Shown: positions 45,908 to 55,096 of the stretch, piece by piece
Layout: each line of letters starts with the position of its first letter
Numbering within the stretch: position 1 is the first letter of the stretch
NCBI RefSeq assembly: GCF_042432495.1
Contig: NZ_JBHLXC010000002.1
Span: forward strand, 310,001 to 374,000
Source: Pseudochelatococcus lubricantis
Lineage (GTDB): Bacteria; Pseudomonadota; Alphaproteobacteria; Rhizobiales; Beijerinckiaceae
Reading direction: 5' to 3'
DNA length: 64,000 bases
Program-made: the position numbers and the translations under genes
The notes under the pieces: model-generated
Seen by the model: only the letters and a program-made list of their open reading frames with translations
Told to the model about the DNA's origin: nothing
Databases searched by the model: none

Positions 45908-47401
45908 ATGCATCGCGAGAGAATCCGCCATCCCGGCCTCCAGTCCAAGGTTACGACGGCGCTGGAAGCATCGCGCCACATCCGTGACGGCATGACTGTG
46001 GGCATGAGCGGCTTTACCCGCGCCGGCGAGGCCAAGGCCGTACCGCTGGCGCTCGCGGCCCGCGCGAAGGAGGAACCGCTGAAGATCACGCTGATCACCG
46101 GCGCCTCGCTCGGCAACGATCTCGACAAGACGCTGGCGGAAGCGCACGTGCTGGCGCGCCGCATGCCCTTCCAGTCCGATCCCGCGCTTCGCAAGCTCAT
46201 CAACGAGGGCGAGGTGATGTTCGTCGACCAGCACCTGTCGGAAACGGTGGAGCTGCTGCGCACGCACCAGATCGGCCCGGTCGACGTCGCCGTGATCGAG
46301 GCGGTGGCCATCACGGAGAACGGCGGCATCGTGCCCACCACCTCGGTCGGCAATTCGGCCTCCTTCGCCATCCTCGCCGAGAAGGTCATCGTCGAGATCA
46401 ACCTGGAGCAGTCCGACGTGCTGGAGGGGCTGCACGACATCTACATCCCCAAGCGCCGCCCCTACCGCGAGCCCATCCCGGTCGTCACGCCGGAAAGCCG
46501 CGTCGGCGTGCCGTATATCGATATCCCGCCGGAAAAGATTGTCGCCATCGTGGTGACGACGAAGCTCGACAGCTCCTCCACCGTGCTGCCGCCCGACGAC
46601 GAGACCCGCGCCATCGCCAGCCATCTGTCGGACTTCCTGCAGAACGAGGTCGCGCGGGGCCGCCTCACCAACACCCTGCAGCCGCTGCAGGCGGGCATCG
46701 GCTCCATCGCCAACGCGGTGTTGCACGGCTTCATCGAGACGCCCTTCCACGACCTGACCATGTATTCCGAAGTGCTGCAGGACAGCACCTTCGATCTCTT
46801 CGACGCCGGCAAGCTCCGCTTCGCCTCCGGCTCGTCGATCACGCTGTCGCGCGAGTGCTACGGCCGGGTGCTGCCGCGCCTGGGCGATTACAAGTCGCGG
46901 CTCATCCTGCGCCCGCAGGAGGTCAGCAACCATCCGGAGATCATCCGCCGCCTCGGCATCATCGCCATCAACACGGCGCTGGAGGTCGACATCTACGGCA
47001 ACATCAACTCGACCCACGTCGGCGGAACGCACATGATGAACGGCATCGGGGGGTCGGGAGACTTCGCCCGCAATGCCTATCTGTCGGTGTTCGTCACCAA
47101 GTCCATCGCCAAGGGCGGCGCCGTTTCGAGCGTGGTGCCGTTCGCGAGCCATGTCGACCACACCGAACACGACGTGGACATCATCGTCACCGAGGCGGGT
47201 CTTGCCGATCTGCGCGGCCTGGCGCCGCGCGAGCGGGCGCGCGAGATCATCGACCACTGCGCCCACGCGAGCTACCGCGACGCCCTCGACGATTACTTCG
47301 GCCGCGCCCTCAAGCGCGGCGGGCAGACGCCGCATGTCATCGAGGAAGCGCTGGGATGGCATGCCCGGCTGCGCGAAAAGGGCACCATGCTGGCCGGCTG
47401 A
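45908..47401 (+). CDS. Acetyl-CoA hydrolase/transferase (succinyl-CoA:acetate CoA-transferase type)
   Basis: 497-aa CoA-transferase of the Cat1/AarC/ScpC family, exchanging CoA between acetate, propionate or succinate. Family landmarks are SGFTRAGEAK near residue 36, TSVGNSASFAI, IGSIANAVL, and STHVGGTHMMNGIGGSGDFARNAYLS with VPFASHVDHTEHDVD near the C-terminus. ATG at 45908 follows GAGGA by ~8 nt; 53 further open codons upstream are arginine-rich and rejected. May help activate acetate or acetoacetate-derived acids. Convergent with the thioesterase downstream. Confidence 0.9.
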   Translation: MHRERIRHPGLQSKVTTALEASRHIRDGMTVGMSGFTRAGEAKAVPLALAARAKEEPLKITLITGASLGNDLDKTLAEAHVLARRMPFQSDPALRKLINEGEVMFVDQHLSETVELLRTHQIGPVDVAVIEAVAITENGGIVPTTSVGNSASFAILAEKVIVEINLEQSDVLEGLHDIYIPKRRPYREPIPVVTPESRVGVPYIDIPPEKIVAIVVTTKLDSSSTVLPPDDETRAIASHLSDFLQNEVARGRLTNTLQPLQAGIGSIANAVLHGFIETPFHDLTMYSEVLQDSTFDLFDAGKLRFASGSSITLSRECYGRVLPRLGDYKSRLILRPQEVSNHPEIIRRLGIIAINTALEVDIYGNINSTHVGGTHMMNGIGGSGDFARNAYLSVFVTKSIAKGGAVSSVVPFASHVDHTEHDVDIIVTEAGLADLRGLAPRERAREIIDHCAHASYRDALDDYFGRALKRGGQTPHVIEEALGWHARLREKGTMLAG

Positions 47402-47477
47402 GGGCAGCGACACGGGAAAGCGGGCAAGGGGCGCGACGCAGGTCTGAAGGCCGCCGCGCCGCGTCCCTGCCGATGCG

Positions 47478-47999
47478 CTATTCGTCGGAAACCGGCGCCA
47501 CCTCGTGCGGGCCGTGGCTGACGGATTCGCGGATGCGCTGGTGGCGCTGCTCCATCTCCTGCCGCAGGGCGCGGCGCTGGATGGCAGCCTCGTAGCGCTG
47601 GCGCTCCTCCGTGCCCTGCGGCACGCGAGGCGGCACGGGGATCGCCTTGCCGTTCTCGTCGACGGCGACCATGGTGAAGTAGCAGCTGTTGGTGTGACGC
47701 ACGCTCCGGGCGCGCATGTCCTCGGTCACCACCTTGATGCCGATCTCCATCGAGGTGCGGCCGGTATAGTTGACGGCGGCATAGAACGTCACCAGTTCGC
47801 CGACGTGGATGGGCTGGCGAAAGATCACCTGATCGACGGAGAGCGTCACAACATAGCTGCCCGCGTAGCGGCTGGCGCAGGCAAAGGCGACCTGATCGAG
47901 ATACTTCAGGATGTGGCCGCCGTGAACATTGCCGGAAAAGTTGGCCATGTCGGGCGTCATCAGGATACTCATCGAAAGCTTGTGGCGCGCCTCTTCCAC
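47478..47999 (-). CDS. Acyl-CoA thioesterase, YciA/ACOT hotdog family
   Basis: 173-aa hotdog thioesterase. The N-terminal helix and active-site segment read MTPDMANFSGNVHGGHILKYLDQVAF (residues 14-39, with the Asn/Asp catalytic positions), followed by the DQVIFRQPIHVGELV strand pair, as in broad-range acyl-CoA thioesterases. A ~45-residue charged C-terminal tail is present. Start is GTG at 47999 with GGGGAGG 6 nt upstream. Confidence 0.9.
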   Translation of the reverse strand: MEEARHKLSMSILMTPDMANFSGNVHGGHILKYLDQVAFACASRYAGSYVVTLSVDQVIFRQPIHVGELVTFYAAVNYTGRTSMEIGIKVVTEDMRARSVRHTNSCYFTMVAVDENGKAIPVPPRVPQGTEERQRYEAAIQRRALRQEMEQRHQRIRESVSHGPHEVAPVSDE

Positions 48000-48171
48000 G
48001 GCCGACCTCCCCGTCCCGCGTCCCGCAATCGCTGGACATTGGAAAAGCTGTAAACCGGCACCGTGGCCTTGTCCATGGCGGGCAGGACGACGCGACTGAG
48101 ACGAGGCCCGGAAGTCTCCGCGAGCGGCCGCGCGCCGCGCGGCGAGAACATGCGGCGGGGAGCGGGGCGGC

Positions 48172-49152
48172 TCAGGCGCTCTTGAGCTGCAGCTTGGCGC
48201 GCCGCCAGAGAGGGGAAACGCAATGGCTCATGATCGGAATCATGAGCCCGCCGAGAACGAGGCCGAACGCGCCCGAACCCGCAGCGCCGGCGAGCCAGCC
48301 GACAGCAGACCCCGCCGCGTGCTCCGCCGCCTCGGAGAAATCGTGCACCAGATGCGCGGCGCCGCCGAGGCCGAACTGCTCGAACCCGTGCAGGACGATG
48401 CCGCCGCCCACCCAGATCATGGCGGCGGTGCCGACGACTCCGAGGCCCTTCAGGAACCACGGCATGCCCTGCACGATACCGCGCCCCAGCCCCCGGATCA
48501 GCTTGCCGGGCGTGGAAGGCGCCTTGTAGCGCGACAGCATCAGGCCGAAGTCGTCCGCCTTCACGATCAGCGCGACGGCGCCGTAGACGCCGATGGTGAT
48601 GCCGACGCCGACCACGGCGAGGACGATCGCCTGCATGCCGAGCGAGGCGTTCGGCACCGCGCCGAGCGTGATGGCCATGATCTCGGCCGAGAGAATGAAG
48701 TCGGTCTTGATGGCGCTCGCGACCTTCTGGTCCTCGAAGGTCCTGGCGTCGACGGCCACCGTCTCCAGCTCCGCCTCGTGGCTGTGGGCCGCGTGCGGCA
48801 GGACGAGTTCGAACACCTTCTCGGCGCCCTCGTAGCATAGATAAAGACCGCCGATCATCAGCAGCGGCGTGATGGCCTGCGGCAGCAGCAGGCTCAGGAT
48901 GAGGGCCGCCGGCAGCAGGATCAGCAGCTTGTTGCGCAGGGAGCCAATGGCGATCTTGCCGATGATGGGCACCTCGCGCGCGGCGGCGAAGCCCACGACG
49001 TAGCGCGGCGTCACCGCCGCATCGTCGATAACCACGCCCGCCGCCTTGGTGCCCGCCTGTGCCGCCTGGCTGGCGACATCGTCGAGGGAAGCGGCGGCAA
49101 CCTTGGCCAGCGCCGCGATATCGTCAAGAAGTGCTACCAGACCGACACTCAT
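48172..49152 (-). CDS. DUF808 (YedI-like) membrane protein
   Basis: 326-aa inner-membrane protein with about six to seven hydrophobic segments. The N-terminal LLDDIAALAKVAAASLDDVASQAAQAGTKAAGVVIDDAAVTPRYV sequence is the DUF808 signature. Function is not known; the family is widespread in Proteobacteria. ATG at 49152 follows GGGCGAGGC. A terminator-like hairpin separates it from the phosphate genes upstream. Confidence 0.9.
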   Translation of the reverse strand: MSVGLVALLDDIAALAKVAAASLDDVASQAAQAGTKAAGVVIDDAAVTPRYVVGFAAAREVPIIGKIAIGSLRNKLLILLPAALILSLLLPQAITPLLMIGGLYLCYEGAEKVFELVLPHAAHSHEAELETVAVDARTFEDQKVASAIKTDFILSAEIMAITLGAVPNASLGMQAIVLAVVGVGITIGVYGAVALIVKADDFGLMLSRYKAPSTPGKLIRGLGRGIVQGMPWFLKGLGVVGTAAMIWVGGGIVLHGFEQFGLGGAAHLVHDFSEAAEHAAGSAVGWLAGAAGSGAFGLVLGGLMIPIMSHCVSPLWRRAKLQLKSA

Positions 49153-49226
49153 CGAAGCCTCGCCCAGTTCGTTCCAATCGTCGTTGTGGCATCAAATCCT
49201 GCGGCAACAGGCGACTGCCGAAACTG

Positions 49227-49255
49227 TTCCCGCCGGAGTGCGCCCCCGGCGGGAA
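49227..49255 (-). terminator. Terminator-like hairpin after the Na/Pi cotransporter gene
   Basis: TTCCCGCCGG (49227-49236) and CCGGCGGGAA (49246-49255) form a perfect 10-bp stem 41 bp beyond the cotransporter stop. No long T-run follows on the minus strand, so strength is uncertain. Confidence 0.5.
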
Positions 49256-49295
49256 AGATCGTTACACGATGTTCCGGCGCAACGGGAAGCCCGTT

Positions 49296-51023
49296 TTACT
49301 CGGCCGGCACCGGTGCCAGCCCGCCCTCGTCCGCGCGGGGCGTCGGGGCCTGCTGCCGGGCCGCGCGCGCCAGCACGCTCTGCCGGTTCACGGACTTGCG
49401 TTCGGCGTCGATGCGGTGGATGAGCAGCTCCGCGCGCTCGATGGAGCCGAGCAGCGCGAGGATGGTGCCGCGTTCGCCCGCTCCGGCGTTGGGGCCGAGC
49501 GCCAGCGTGCGGGCACGCAATTCATCGACCCCGGGGAACGTGACGTGGCCTGCCGGCATCTGCGGATCGGCGATGCCGTAGTCGGGCAGGATCTCGCGCA
49601 GCGAGTAGTCGAGCTTGTCGAGGGCGACGTCGACGATCGCCTGCGCCTTGTCCGAGAACTTCTCACGCTTCACGCGGCGCGCCACCTGATGCATCGACTC
49701 GGTAAGGGCGGCGGTGAAGTCCGCCTCCTCGATCAGGCTGGCGATGAGGTCGAGCTGCTCGTAGGGCAGATCCTCCTTCATCAGCGCCGCCGTGTAGGCG
49801 CGGATGTCGCGGCTCAGGATATCCGTCGCGAGGTAGTGCTCGCCCGGATCGGACGGCGCGTTCTTCTTGCCGCGCGCGATGTCGAGGAACAGGGCACCGG
49901 CCTGCAGGTGGCGGGCGGTTTCCTGCTCCACCGCGGGAACGGCGCGGGCGAAGTCGTCAGCCACAGCGCGGTTGAGGAACTTCGGCGTGGAGTAATCCTC
50001 TACATCCTCGTCGTCCGTATGGCCGACACGCAGGAGAACACGTTCGAACACGCCCACGAAGGGGAAAAGCAGCAGCGTGTTGAAGATGTTGAACACCGTC
50101 GAGTACAGACCCACCGCGACCGGCACCAGCGGGAAAGTCTCCTTGCCGCCGACCAGAACCGGAACCGCAGGATCGCCACCGAACCACTGCATGCCCCAGC
50201 GCAGCACCTCGATGGAGACGAAGAACAGCGGCACCGTGATACAGACGCCGATGAGATTGAAGGATATATGGGCGTAAGCGGCACGCTTGGCGTTCTTGGA
50301 CAGGTTGATCGAGGCCATCCACGAGGTGATCGTGGTGCCGAGATCCGCGCCGAGCGAGAAGGCGACGGCCGTCTTCCAGTCCAGGATGCCGGCGGCGCCG
50401 AGGCCCATCACGATGCCGATGGTCGCCGACGAGGAGTGGATCAGCGCCGTGATACCGGCGGCGATCAACACGCACTTGATGAGGTTGATGTACGAGTCGG
50501 CCTGCAGCGTGGAAAGCAGCGCCATGACTTCCGGCATGTTGCGCAGGGGGCGCAGGCCGCCGGTCATCAGGTTGAGGCCGTAGAAGATCAGCGCGAAGCC
50601 CATGGCCGACAGCGCGATGTTACGCACTTTCTCGTTCTTCGAGAAGCAGTAGACGAGCGCGAAGAAGCCGGAGAAGACGAGCCCAAGCGGCCCGAGCGGC
50701 AGCGCGATGAGGCCGTTGCCGAGCGTGGTGCCGATGTTGGCGCCCATGATCACGCTGATGGCGGGTCGCAGCGCGACGACGCCGGCGTTGACGAGACCGA
50801 CCACCATCACCGTCATCGCCGTGGACGACTGGATGACGCCCGTGATCAGCGTACCCGCCATGACGCCCTTGATCGGCGTACCCGCGGCCTTGGCGAGGAA
50901 CTCGCGCATCCTGTTGACGGAAAGGGCCTGAATGCCGTTCGACATGAATTCGAGGCCCAGCATGAACAGCCCGAGGCCGCCGATGACAGGGACAAGAATG
51001 TCCTTGAAGATATCAATATCCAT
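49296..51023 (-). CDS. Na/Pi cotransporter family protein with PhoU-like tail
   Basis: 575-aa inner-membrane phosphate cotransporter. Two inverted Na/Pi repeats carry ITGVIQSSTAMTVMVVGLVNAG near residues 62-83 and LIHSSSATIGIVMGLG mid-protein; the last ~200 residues form a soluble helical PhoU-like domain. ATG at 51023 (MDIDIFKDILV) follows GGGGATGG; an upstream GTG lacks a site. Coupled to pstS, whose stop is 29 bp before it. High-capacity phosphate uptake is inferred. Confidence 0.88.
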   Translation of the reverse strand: MDIDIFKDILVPVIGGLGLFMLGLEFMSNGIQALSVNRMREFLAKAAGTPIKGVMAGTLITGVIQSSTAMTVMVVGLVNAGVVALRPAISVIMGANIGTTLGNGLIALPLGPLGLVFSGFFALVYCFSKNEKVRNIALSAMGFALIFYGLNLMTGGLRPLRNMPEVMALLSTLQADSYINLIKCVLIAAGITALIHSSSATIGIVMGLGAAGILDWKTAVAFSLGADLGTTITSWMASINLSKNAKRAAYAHISFNLIGVCITVPLFFVSIEVLRWGMQWFGGDPAVPVLVGGKETFPLVPVAVGLYSTVFNIFNTLLLFPFVGVFERVLLRVGHTDDEDVEDYSTPKFLNRAVADDFARAVPAVEQETARHLQAGALFLDIARGKKNAPSDPGEHYLATDILSRDIRAYTAALMKEDLPYEQLDLIASLIEEADFTAALTESMHQVARRVKREKFSDKAQAIVDVALDKLDYSLREILPDYGIADPQMPAGHVTFPGVDELRARTLALGPNAGAGERGTILALLGSIERAELLIHRIDAERKSVNRQSVLARAARQQAPTPRADEGGLAPVPAE

Positions 51024-51052
51024 AGTTACGCCATCCCCAGAAGGCACCGCGA

Positions 51053-52147
51053 TCAGCTTCGCGTGCGCAGTTCCTCGACCCAGTATTGCTTGATCCGCTC
51101 CACGAGCGGCGCCGGAAGCGGCACGTAGCCGAGCGCGCGCGCATCCTCGCCGCCCTTGTCGAAGGCAAGGCGGAAGAAGTCATGCACGCGGCCATAGCGG
51201 CCCGCCGAACGCCGGGCGACCGGCACGATCGCGAAGGTCGCGGCCGTGATCGGATAGGCGTTCTCGCCGGTACGGTTGGTCAGCGCCGCGTAGAAGTCCC
51301 GCGTCTGCGACCAGTCGACGGAGTCGATGGCAGCCTGGAAGCCCTCGTGCCCGGGCGCGACGAAGCGGCCGGAAGCGTTCTCGATGGACGCGAAGGGCAT
51401 GCTCGTACGCGCGACCTGCCCGAACTCGGCATAGGCGATGGCGCCCTTGGTCGCCTGCACGCTGCGGATAAGGTCCTGCGTGCCTTCAGCGCCCTTGCCG
51501 GCCGGCCAGGCGATCAGCGTATCCGCGCCCAGGCGCTCGCGCCATTCCGGGCTGACCGCCGACAGGTATTCGGTGAAGGCGAAGGTCGAGCCCGAGCCGT
51601 CCTTGCGGTAAACGACGGTGATCGGCAGATCGGGCAGGCCGAGCCCCGGATTGGCCGCCGCGATGCCCGGGTCTTTCCACGTCGTCACCCGGCCCAGATA
51701 GATGTCCGCCAGCACCGGCCCAGGCAGGCGCAGCTCGCCCACCCTCACGCCGTCGAGGTTGACGACGACGGCGATGCCGCCCAGGACGAACGGAAACTGC
51801 TGGTGGCCGCGCCGCGCAAGCTCCTCGGGCTCGACGGGCACGTCGCTCGCGGCGAAATCGAGTTCGGGCTGCTCAAGGCGCATGAGGCCCGCGAGCGACC
51901 CAACCAGTTCGTAATCGACCGTCCAGTCGGGAGAAACGAAGTCGCCGCCGTCAGCGCGCGCCTCGCTGTAGGCCCGCGCCCAGCGGGCGATGACGGGCGC
52001 GGCGAAAGTCGACCCCGCGCCACGTATCGGCTCTGCACGGACCTCCCCGACAGCCAGAACCGTCACGAAAGAAAACACAGAAAAGCATATCGCCGCCACG
52101 AGCCCGAATGCCCGGGCAGCGACGGCAGGCTTGGCATATCCAGCCAT
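51053..52147 (-). CDS. pstS: Phosphate-binding protein PstS
   Basis: 364-aa periplasmic phosphate receptor. A signal peptide (to about residue 41, ending VRA-EP) precedes IRGAGSTFAAPVIARW, the PstS N-terminal phosphate loop; YRKDGSGSTFAFTEYL is the second phosphate site and AIAYAEFGQ the third. ATG at 52147 is chosen as the signal-peptide start. Odd: no pstC, pstA or pstB adjoins; instead it shares an operon with a Na/Pi cotransporter, so it may serve a distant ABC permease or act as scavenger. Confidence 0.9.
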   Translation of the reverse strand: MAGYAKPAVAARAFGLVAAICFSVFSFVTVLAVGEVRAEPIRGAGSTFAAPVIARWARAYSEARADGGDFVSPDWTVDYELVGSLAGLMRLEQPELDFAASDVPVEPEELARRGHQQFPFVLGGIAVVVNLDGVRVGELRLPGPVLADIYLGRVTTWKDPGIAAANPGLGLPDLPITVVYRKDGSGSTFAFTEYLSAVSPEWRERLGADTLIAWPAGKGAEGTQDLIRSVQATKGAIAYAEFGQVARTSMPFASIENASGRFVAPGHEGFQAAIDSVDWSQTRDFYAALTNRTGENAYPITAATFAIVPVARRSAGRYGRVHDFFRLAFDKGGEDARALGYVPLPAPLVERIKQYWVEELRTRS

Positions 52148-52235
52148 GATCCATCTCACATTATGTGTTGCGCGCCCCGAATCCGGCGCGCCGCTTGTCG
52201 GCGCCCGGTTACGGCATACACACACCCGCAGACGG

Positions 52236-52336
52236 CCAGCTTATAGTTATTATAAACTGGCTGGCCGGACAGCCGGGCAGAGACGTCGTCTCGTTTATTC
52301 TCTTAAAACGGCGACTTAACAATTGTGTGTCAAGTC
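52236..52336 (-). promoter_or_regulatory. Candidate pstS control region with two dyads
   Basis: Upstream of pstS on the minus strand are a 25-bp near-palindrome at 52236-52260 (arms CCAG..TTATA / TATAA..CTGG, containing TATAAT) and a partial dyad at 52313-52336 with GACTT/AAGTC ends containing TTGACA. A PhoB box is expected for pstS, but no clean pair of CTGTCAT repeats was found. Likely promoter region; the regulator is not identified. Confidence 0.4.
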
Positions 52337-52387
52337 AACATGCTGCCGGCATAATTTTGCAGACACAATAAAAGGCGGCACAAAACC

Positions 52388-54685
52388 TTATTTCGCGGCG
52401 ATGGATACCGGTATCTCGTCGCCCTCTTCCTGCTGGCGCAGTTCCTGAAGCGTCCTGATGACCAGTTCGTAGCCTTCTTTCTGGTTCGCGCGGATGCCCA
52501 TGTCGGAGAAGTCGTAGTCGCGCGAGGACGGTTCGCCGGGCGTGCCGACGCGCAGGAAACGGATGATCTTCATCGGCGCGCCGTCGCCCATGAGCTGGAT
52601 GTAGTAGGGGCGCTGGCGGATGCGGGCGGCGGTTTCCTCCTCCACGTGGCTGAGCACGTGTTCGATGAGCCCGCGATAGGCGCTGACAACCTCACGGATG
52701 CGGATGTCGTTGCGCACCCGCTCCGAATAGATGATCTCGCTCAGGCGCGAGCGCACTTCCATCATGTTTTGCGGCAAGGGCTTGCTGGACGCGAACAGAT
52801 CGACAGCGTAGACGCGCTTGCCGTCCGGGCCGCAGCGGTCGAGAACGATATCGAGCGGCGAATTGCTGATGATGCCGCCGTCCCAATACGCTTTTCCGTC
52901 GATCTCCGTCCACGGAAAGCTCGGAGGCAGACTGCCGCTGGCGAGGATATGGTCCGGCGTCATGTCGTCCACGTAGCTGTCGAAGATTTCCAGCTCGGCG
53001 GTGTTGACGTTGACGGCGCTCACGAGCAGCCGCACCGGGCTGTCCTTCAGTGCGGAGAAATCCACATACTTGCGCAGCAGGGACTTCATCGGCGACGTGT
53101 CGTAGTAGCTCGTCCAGTTGAAGGGCAGCGTCATCGGGTCGTACACGGGCGGCAGCCAGCGCGGGCGGAAAAAGCTCGGCACGCCGAAAGCCAGAATCTG
53201 CAGCGACACCGCCGTGCGGCGCGCGTCGTCCGGCAGGAGGTGCGGCGCGTCCACGGTAAGGTCCTTCCAGAACGCCTCCAGCGCGCGGGTCGGATTTTTC
53301 GGATTGCCGGCGATCACCGCGCCGTTGATCGCGCCGATGGACACGCCCGCCACGATGTCCGGATAGATGCCGTGTTCCTCAAGCCCCTTGATCACGCCCG
53401 TCTCGAAAGCGCCGAGCGCGCCGCCGCCCTGCAGCACGAACACGTTCTGGGTGGGAATGTCGTCGAGCGCGACGGAGGCGTCCGCGATGCGCTCCTTGCG
53501 GTCCGCGACGTTGACGCGATAGCGGATCAGCCCCTCGGCCGTGCGCGTCTCGCTCGCGGGGCGACCCATGGAGAAATAGCCCTGCACCACGCCGTTGCGG
53601 AGATAGAACAACGAGTAGGAGCGCGCATCGAGGCTTCCGCGCTCGATCCATTCGTCCGCCTCCTCCGAGACGCCGAGCGCGCTGAAGCTGAGTTCCCCAA
53701 CCTCGCAGAAGAAGTACGACACCTGTTCGTAGCGCTGGCGCTTGCCCAGCATGTTGCGCGCCGCGATGCGCCCCTGCCGCATGGCGTTGTCGGCATGCTC
53801 GATGTGGCGCTTCGAGCGGAAAACGGGATCGTAGAAGGTGGTGACGTCGCCGGCGGAATAGATGCCGGGGACGTTGGTCGCCATGAACTCGTTCACCAGC
53901 ACGCGGCCGTTCTCCAACGCGATGTCGGTGCCGCGCAGGAAGGATGTCGCCGGGTCGACGCCGATGCTGGCGATCACCATCTCGGCCGGGATGGTGCGGC
54001 CCTCGCGGGTGACGACCGATTGCACGTGCTCGTCGCCCTCGATGCTGACGACCTCGTCATAGAAATGGAAGGTCAGCCCTTTCGACTCCGCGAAGGCGCG
54101 GAAGTAGGCCGACAATTGCGCCGATTCGAGGTGGGTCAGCACCTTGTCGCCGCGTTCCACCACCGTGACCTTGAGGCCGAGGTGGTGAAGCGACATGGCG
54201 ATTTCCATGCCGAGGAAGCTGCCGCCCATGACGACGGCGGTCTTCGCCTTCGCCGCCGCGCGACGGATGGCCTCGCCCTCGCTGCGCCGGCGCAGCCAGA
54301 AGACGCCCGCCCGCTCCCAGCCGGGGATGCGCAGCGGCTTCGGCTTCGCTCCCGTGGCGATCAGCAGCTTGTCATAGCCGATCACCTGCCCGGTATTCGT
54401 GACGATGAACTTGCCCGAAGCGTTGAGCGTCACCGCCGTGGTGTTCAGCGCCAGCAGGATGTCCTGCTCCGCGTAGAACTTCTCGGGGAATATCTGCAGT
54501 TTCGAGGGATCCTGTTCCTGCACCAGATATTCCTTGGACAGGAACGGGCGATAGTAGGGCGAGATGCTTTCCTCGGAGAGGATCAGGATTTTTCCCTTGG
54601 CGCCTTCATGTCGAAGGGTCTCGGCGGCGGTTGCGCTGGCGAGGCCGCCCCCCAGCAGGAGATAATCCACTTGCGTTATCGCCAT
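52388..54685 (-). CDS. Fusion of FAD/NAD(P) oxidoreductase with patatin-like phospholipase
   Basis: A 765-aa two-part protein. Residues ~1-395 are a ferredoxin/rubredoxin-reductase-type pyridine-nucleotide-disulfide oxidoreductase: FAD motif LLLGGGLASA near 8-17, NAD motif VVMGGSFLGME, and IYSAGDVTTF. Residues ~410-620 are a patatin lipase: oxyanion GGGALGAF, nucleophile S449 in GVSIG and D602 in DGG. The C-terminal ~140 residues (YYIQLMGDG...) match the DUF3734 tail of bacterial patatins. ATG at 54685 (MAITQVDYLLLGGG) is preferred; a TTG at 54742 would add 19 residues almost at the likely transcription start. Suggests redox-linked lipid cleavage or repair, but function is unknown. Confidence 0.85.
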   Translation of the reverse strand: MAITQVDYLLLGGGLASATAAETLRHEGAKGKILILSEESISPYYRPFLSKEYLVQEQDPSKLQIFPEKFYAEQDILLALNTTAVTLNASGKFIVTNTGQVIGYDKLLIATGAKPKPLRIPGWERAGVFWLRRRSEGEAIRRAAAKAKTAVVMGGSFLGMEIAMSLHHLGLKVTVVERGDKVLTHLESAQLSAYFRAFAESKGLTFHFYDEVVSIEGDEHVQSVVTREGRTIPAEMVIASIGVDPATSFLRGTDIALENGRVLVNEFMATNVPGIYSAGDVTTFYDPVFRSKRHIEHADNAMRQGRIAARNMLGKRQRYEQVSYFFCEVGELSFSALGVSEEADEWIERGSLDARSYSLFYLRNGVVQGYFSMGRPASETRTAEGLIRYRVNVADRKERIADASVALDDIPTQNVFVLQGGGALGAFETGVIKGLEEHGIYPDIVAGVSIGAINGAVIAGNPKNPTRALEAFWKDLTVDAPHLLPDDARRTAVSLQILAFGVPSFFRPRWLPPVYDPMTLPFNWTSYYDTSPMKSLLRKYVDFSALKDSPVRLLVSAVNVNTAELEIFDSYVDDMTPDHILASGSLPPSFPWTEIDGKAYWDGGIISNSPLDIVLDRCGPDGKRVYAVDLFASSKPLPQNMMEVRSRLSEIIYSERVRNDIRIREVVSAYRGLIEHVLSHVEEETAARIRQRPYYIQLMGDGAPMKIIRFLRVGTPGEPSSRDYDFSDMGIRANQKEGYELVIRTLQELRQQEEGDEIPVSIAAK

Positions 54686-54756
54686 CTCTTCCGCCGCCTT
54701 GTCTTGAGGGATTTCCGGGAACGAGACGTCCCGAACGATCAATTCATTCTATAACA

Positions 54757-54771
54757 CCTTCACTGTGAAGG
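54757..54771. promoter_or_regulatory. Operator-like palindrome upstream of the oxidoreductase-patatin gene
   Basis: CCTTCACTGTGAAGG is a perfect 15-bp dyad (7-bp arms, one central base). On the minus strand it lies just upstream of TATAGA (54752-54747), where the -35/-10 spacer of the fusion gene would be, a typical repressor position. The regulator is unknown. Confidence 0.5.
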
Positions 54772-54776
54772 AATTA

Positions 54777-55094
54777 TTAGGGTTTTCGTGCAGACGCGGA
54801 ACAGGTCGCCGCCGCCCGGATGCCGCGAACCGGACTGGTGAAGCCCAGCGTCTCGTCGGCAACCCTGCCAGAAGTATCGACCACGGCCCGCCAGACCCGG
54901 TTGCCAAAGCGCAGCGTCAGGCGAAATCGTCCCGCGTCCTCCCCCTGCCCCGCCTCGACCATGCTCGTGATATGGCCGAGCGCCATGTTGCGGCGGAAAT
55001 CCGCGACGGACAGGCGGAAGCGGGCGGCAAGCACCGCAGGGTCGAGGACGAAGTCCCCGCCCGCGTCCCTTTCGATCCTGAAGTCGCCGGTCAT
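54777..55094 (-). CDS. DUF6522-family small protein
   Basis: 105-aa soluble protein beginning 2 bp after the aminopeptidase stop. It has the DUF6522-like pattern FRIERDAGGDFVLDPAVLAARF...VEAGQGEDAGRFRLTLRFGNRVWRAVVD. Members are small proteins of unknown function found in proteobacteria. ATG at 55094 is preceded by GGAAGAGG. Probably cotranscribed with the aminopeptidase gene. Confidence 0.72.
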   Translation of the reverse strand: MTGDFRIERDAGGDFVLDPAVLAARFRLSVADFRRNMALGHITSMVEAGQGEDAGRFRLTLRFGNRVWRAVVDTSGRVADETLGFTSPVRGIRAAATCSASARKP

Positions 55095-55096
55095 GG

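Noticed and set aside
52148..52387. PhoB box upstream of pstS
   Set aside because: No pair of CTGTCAT-like 11-bp direct repeats at proper phasing; only unrelated dyads were found.
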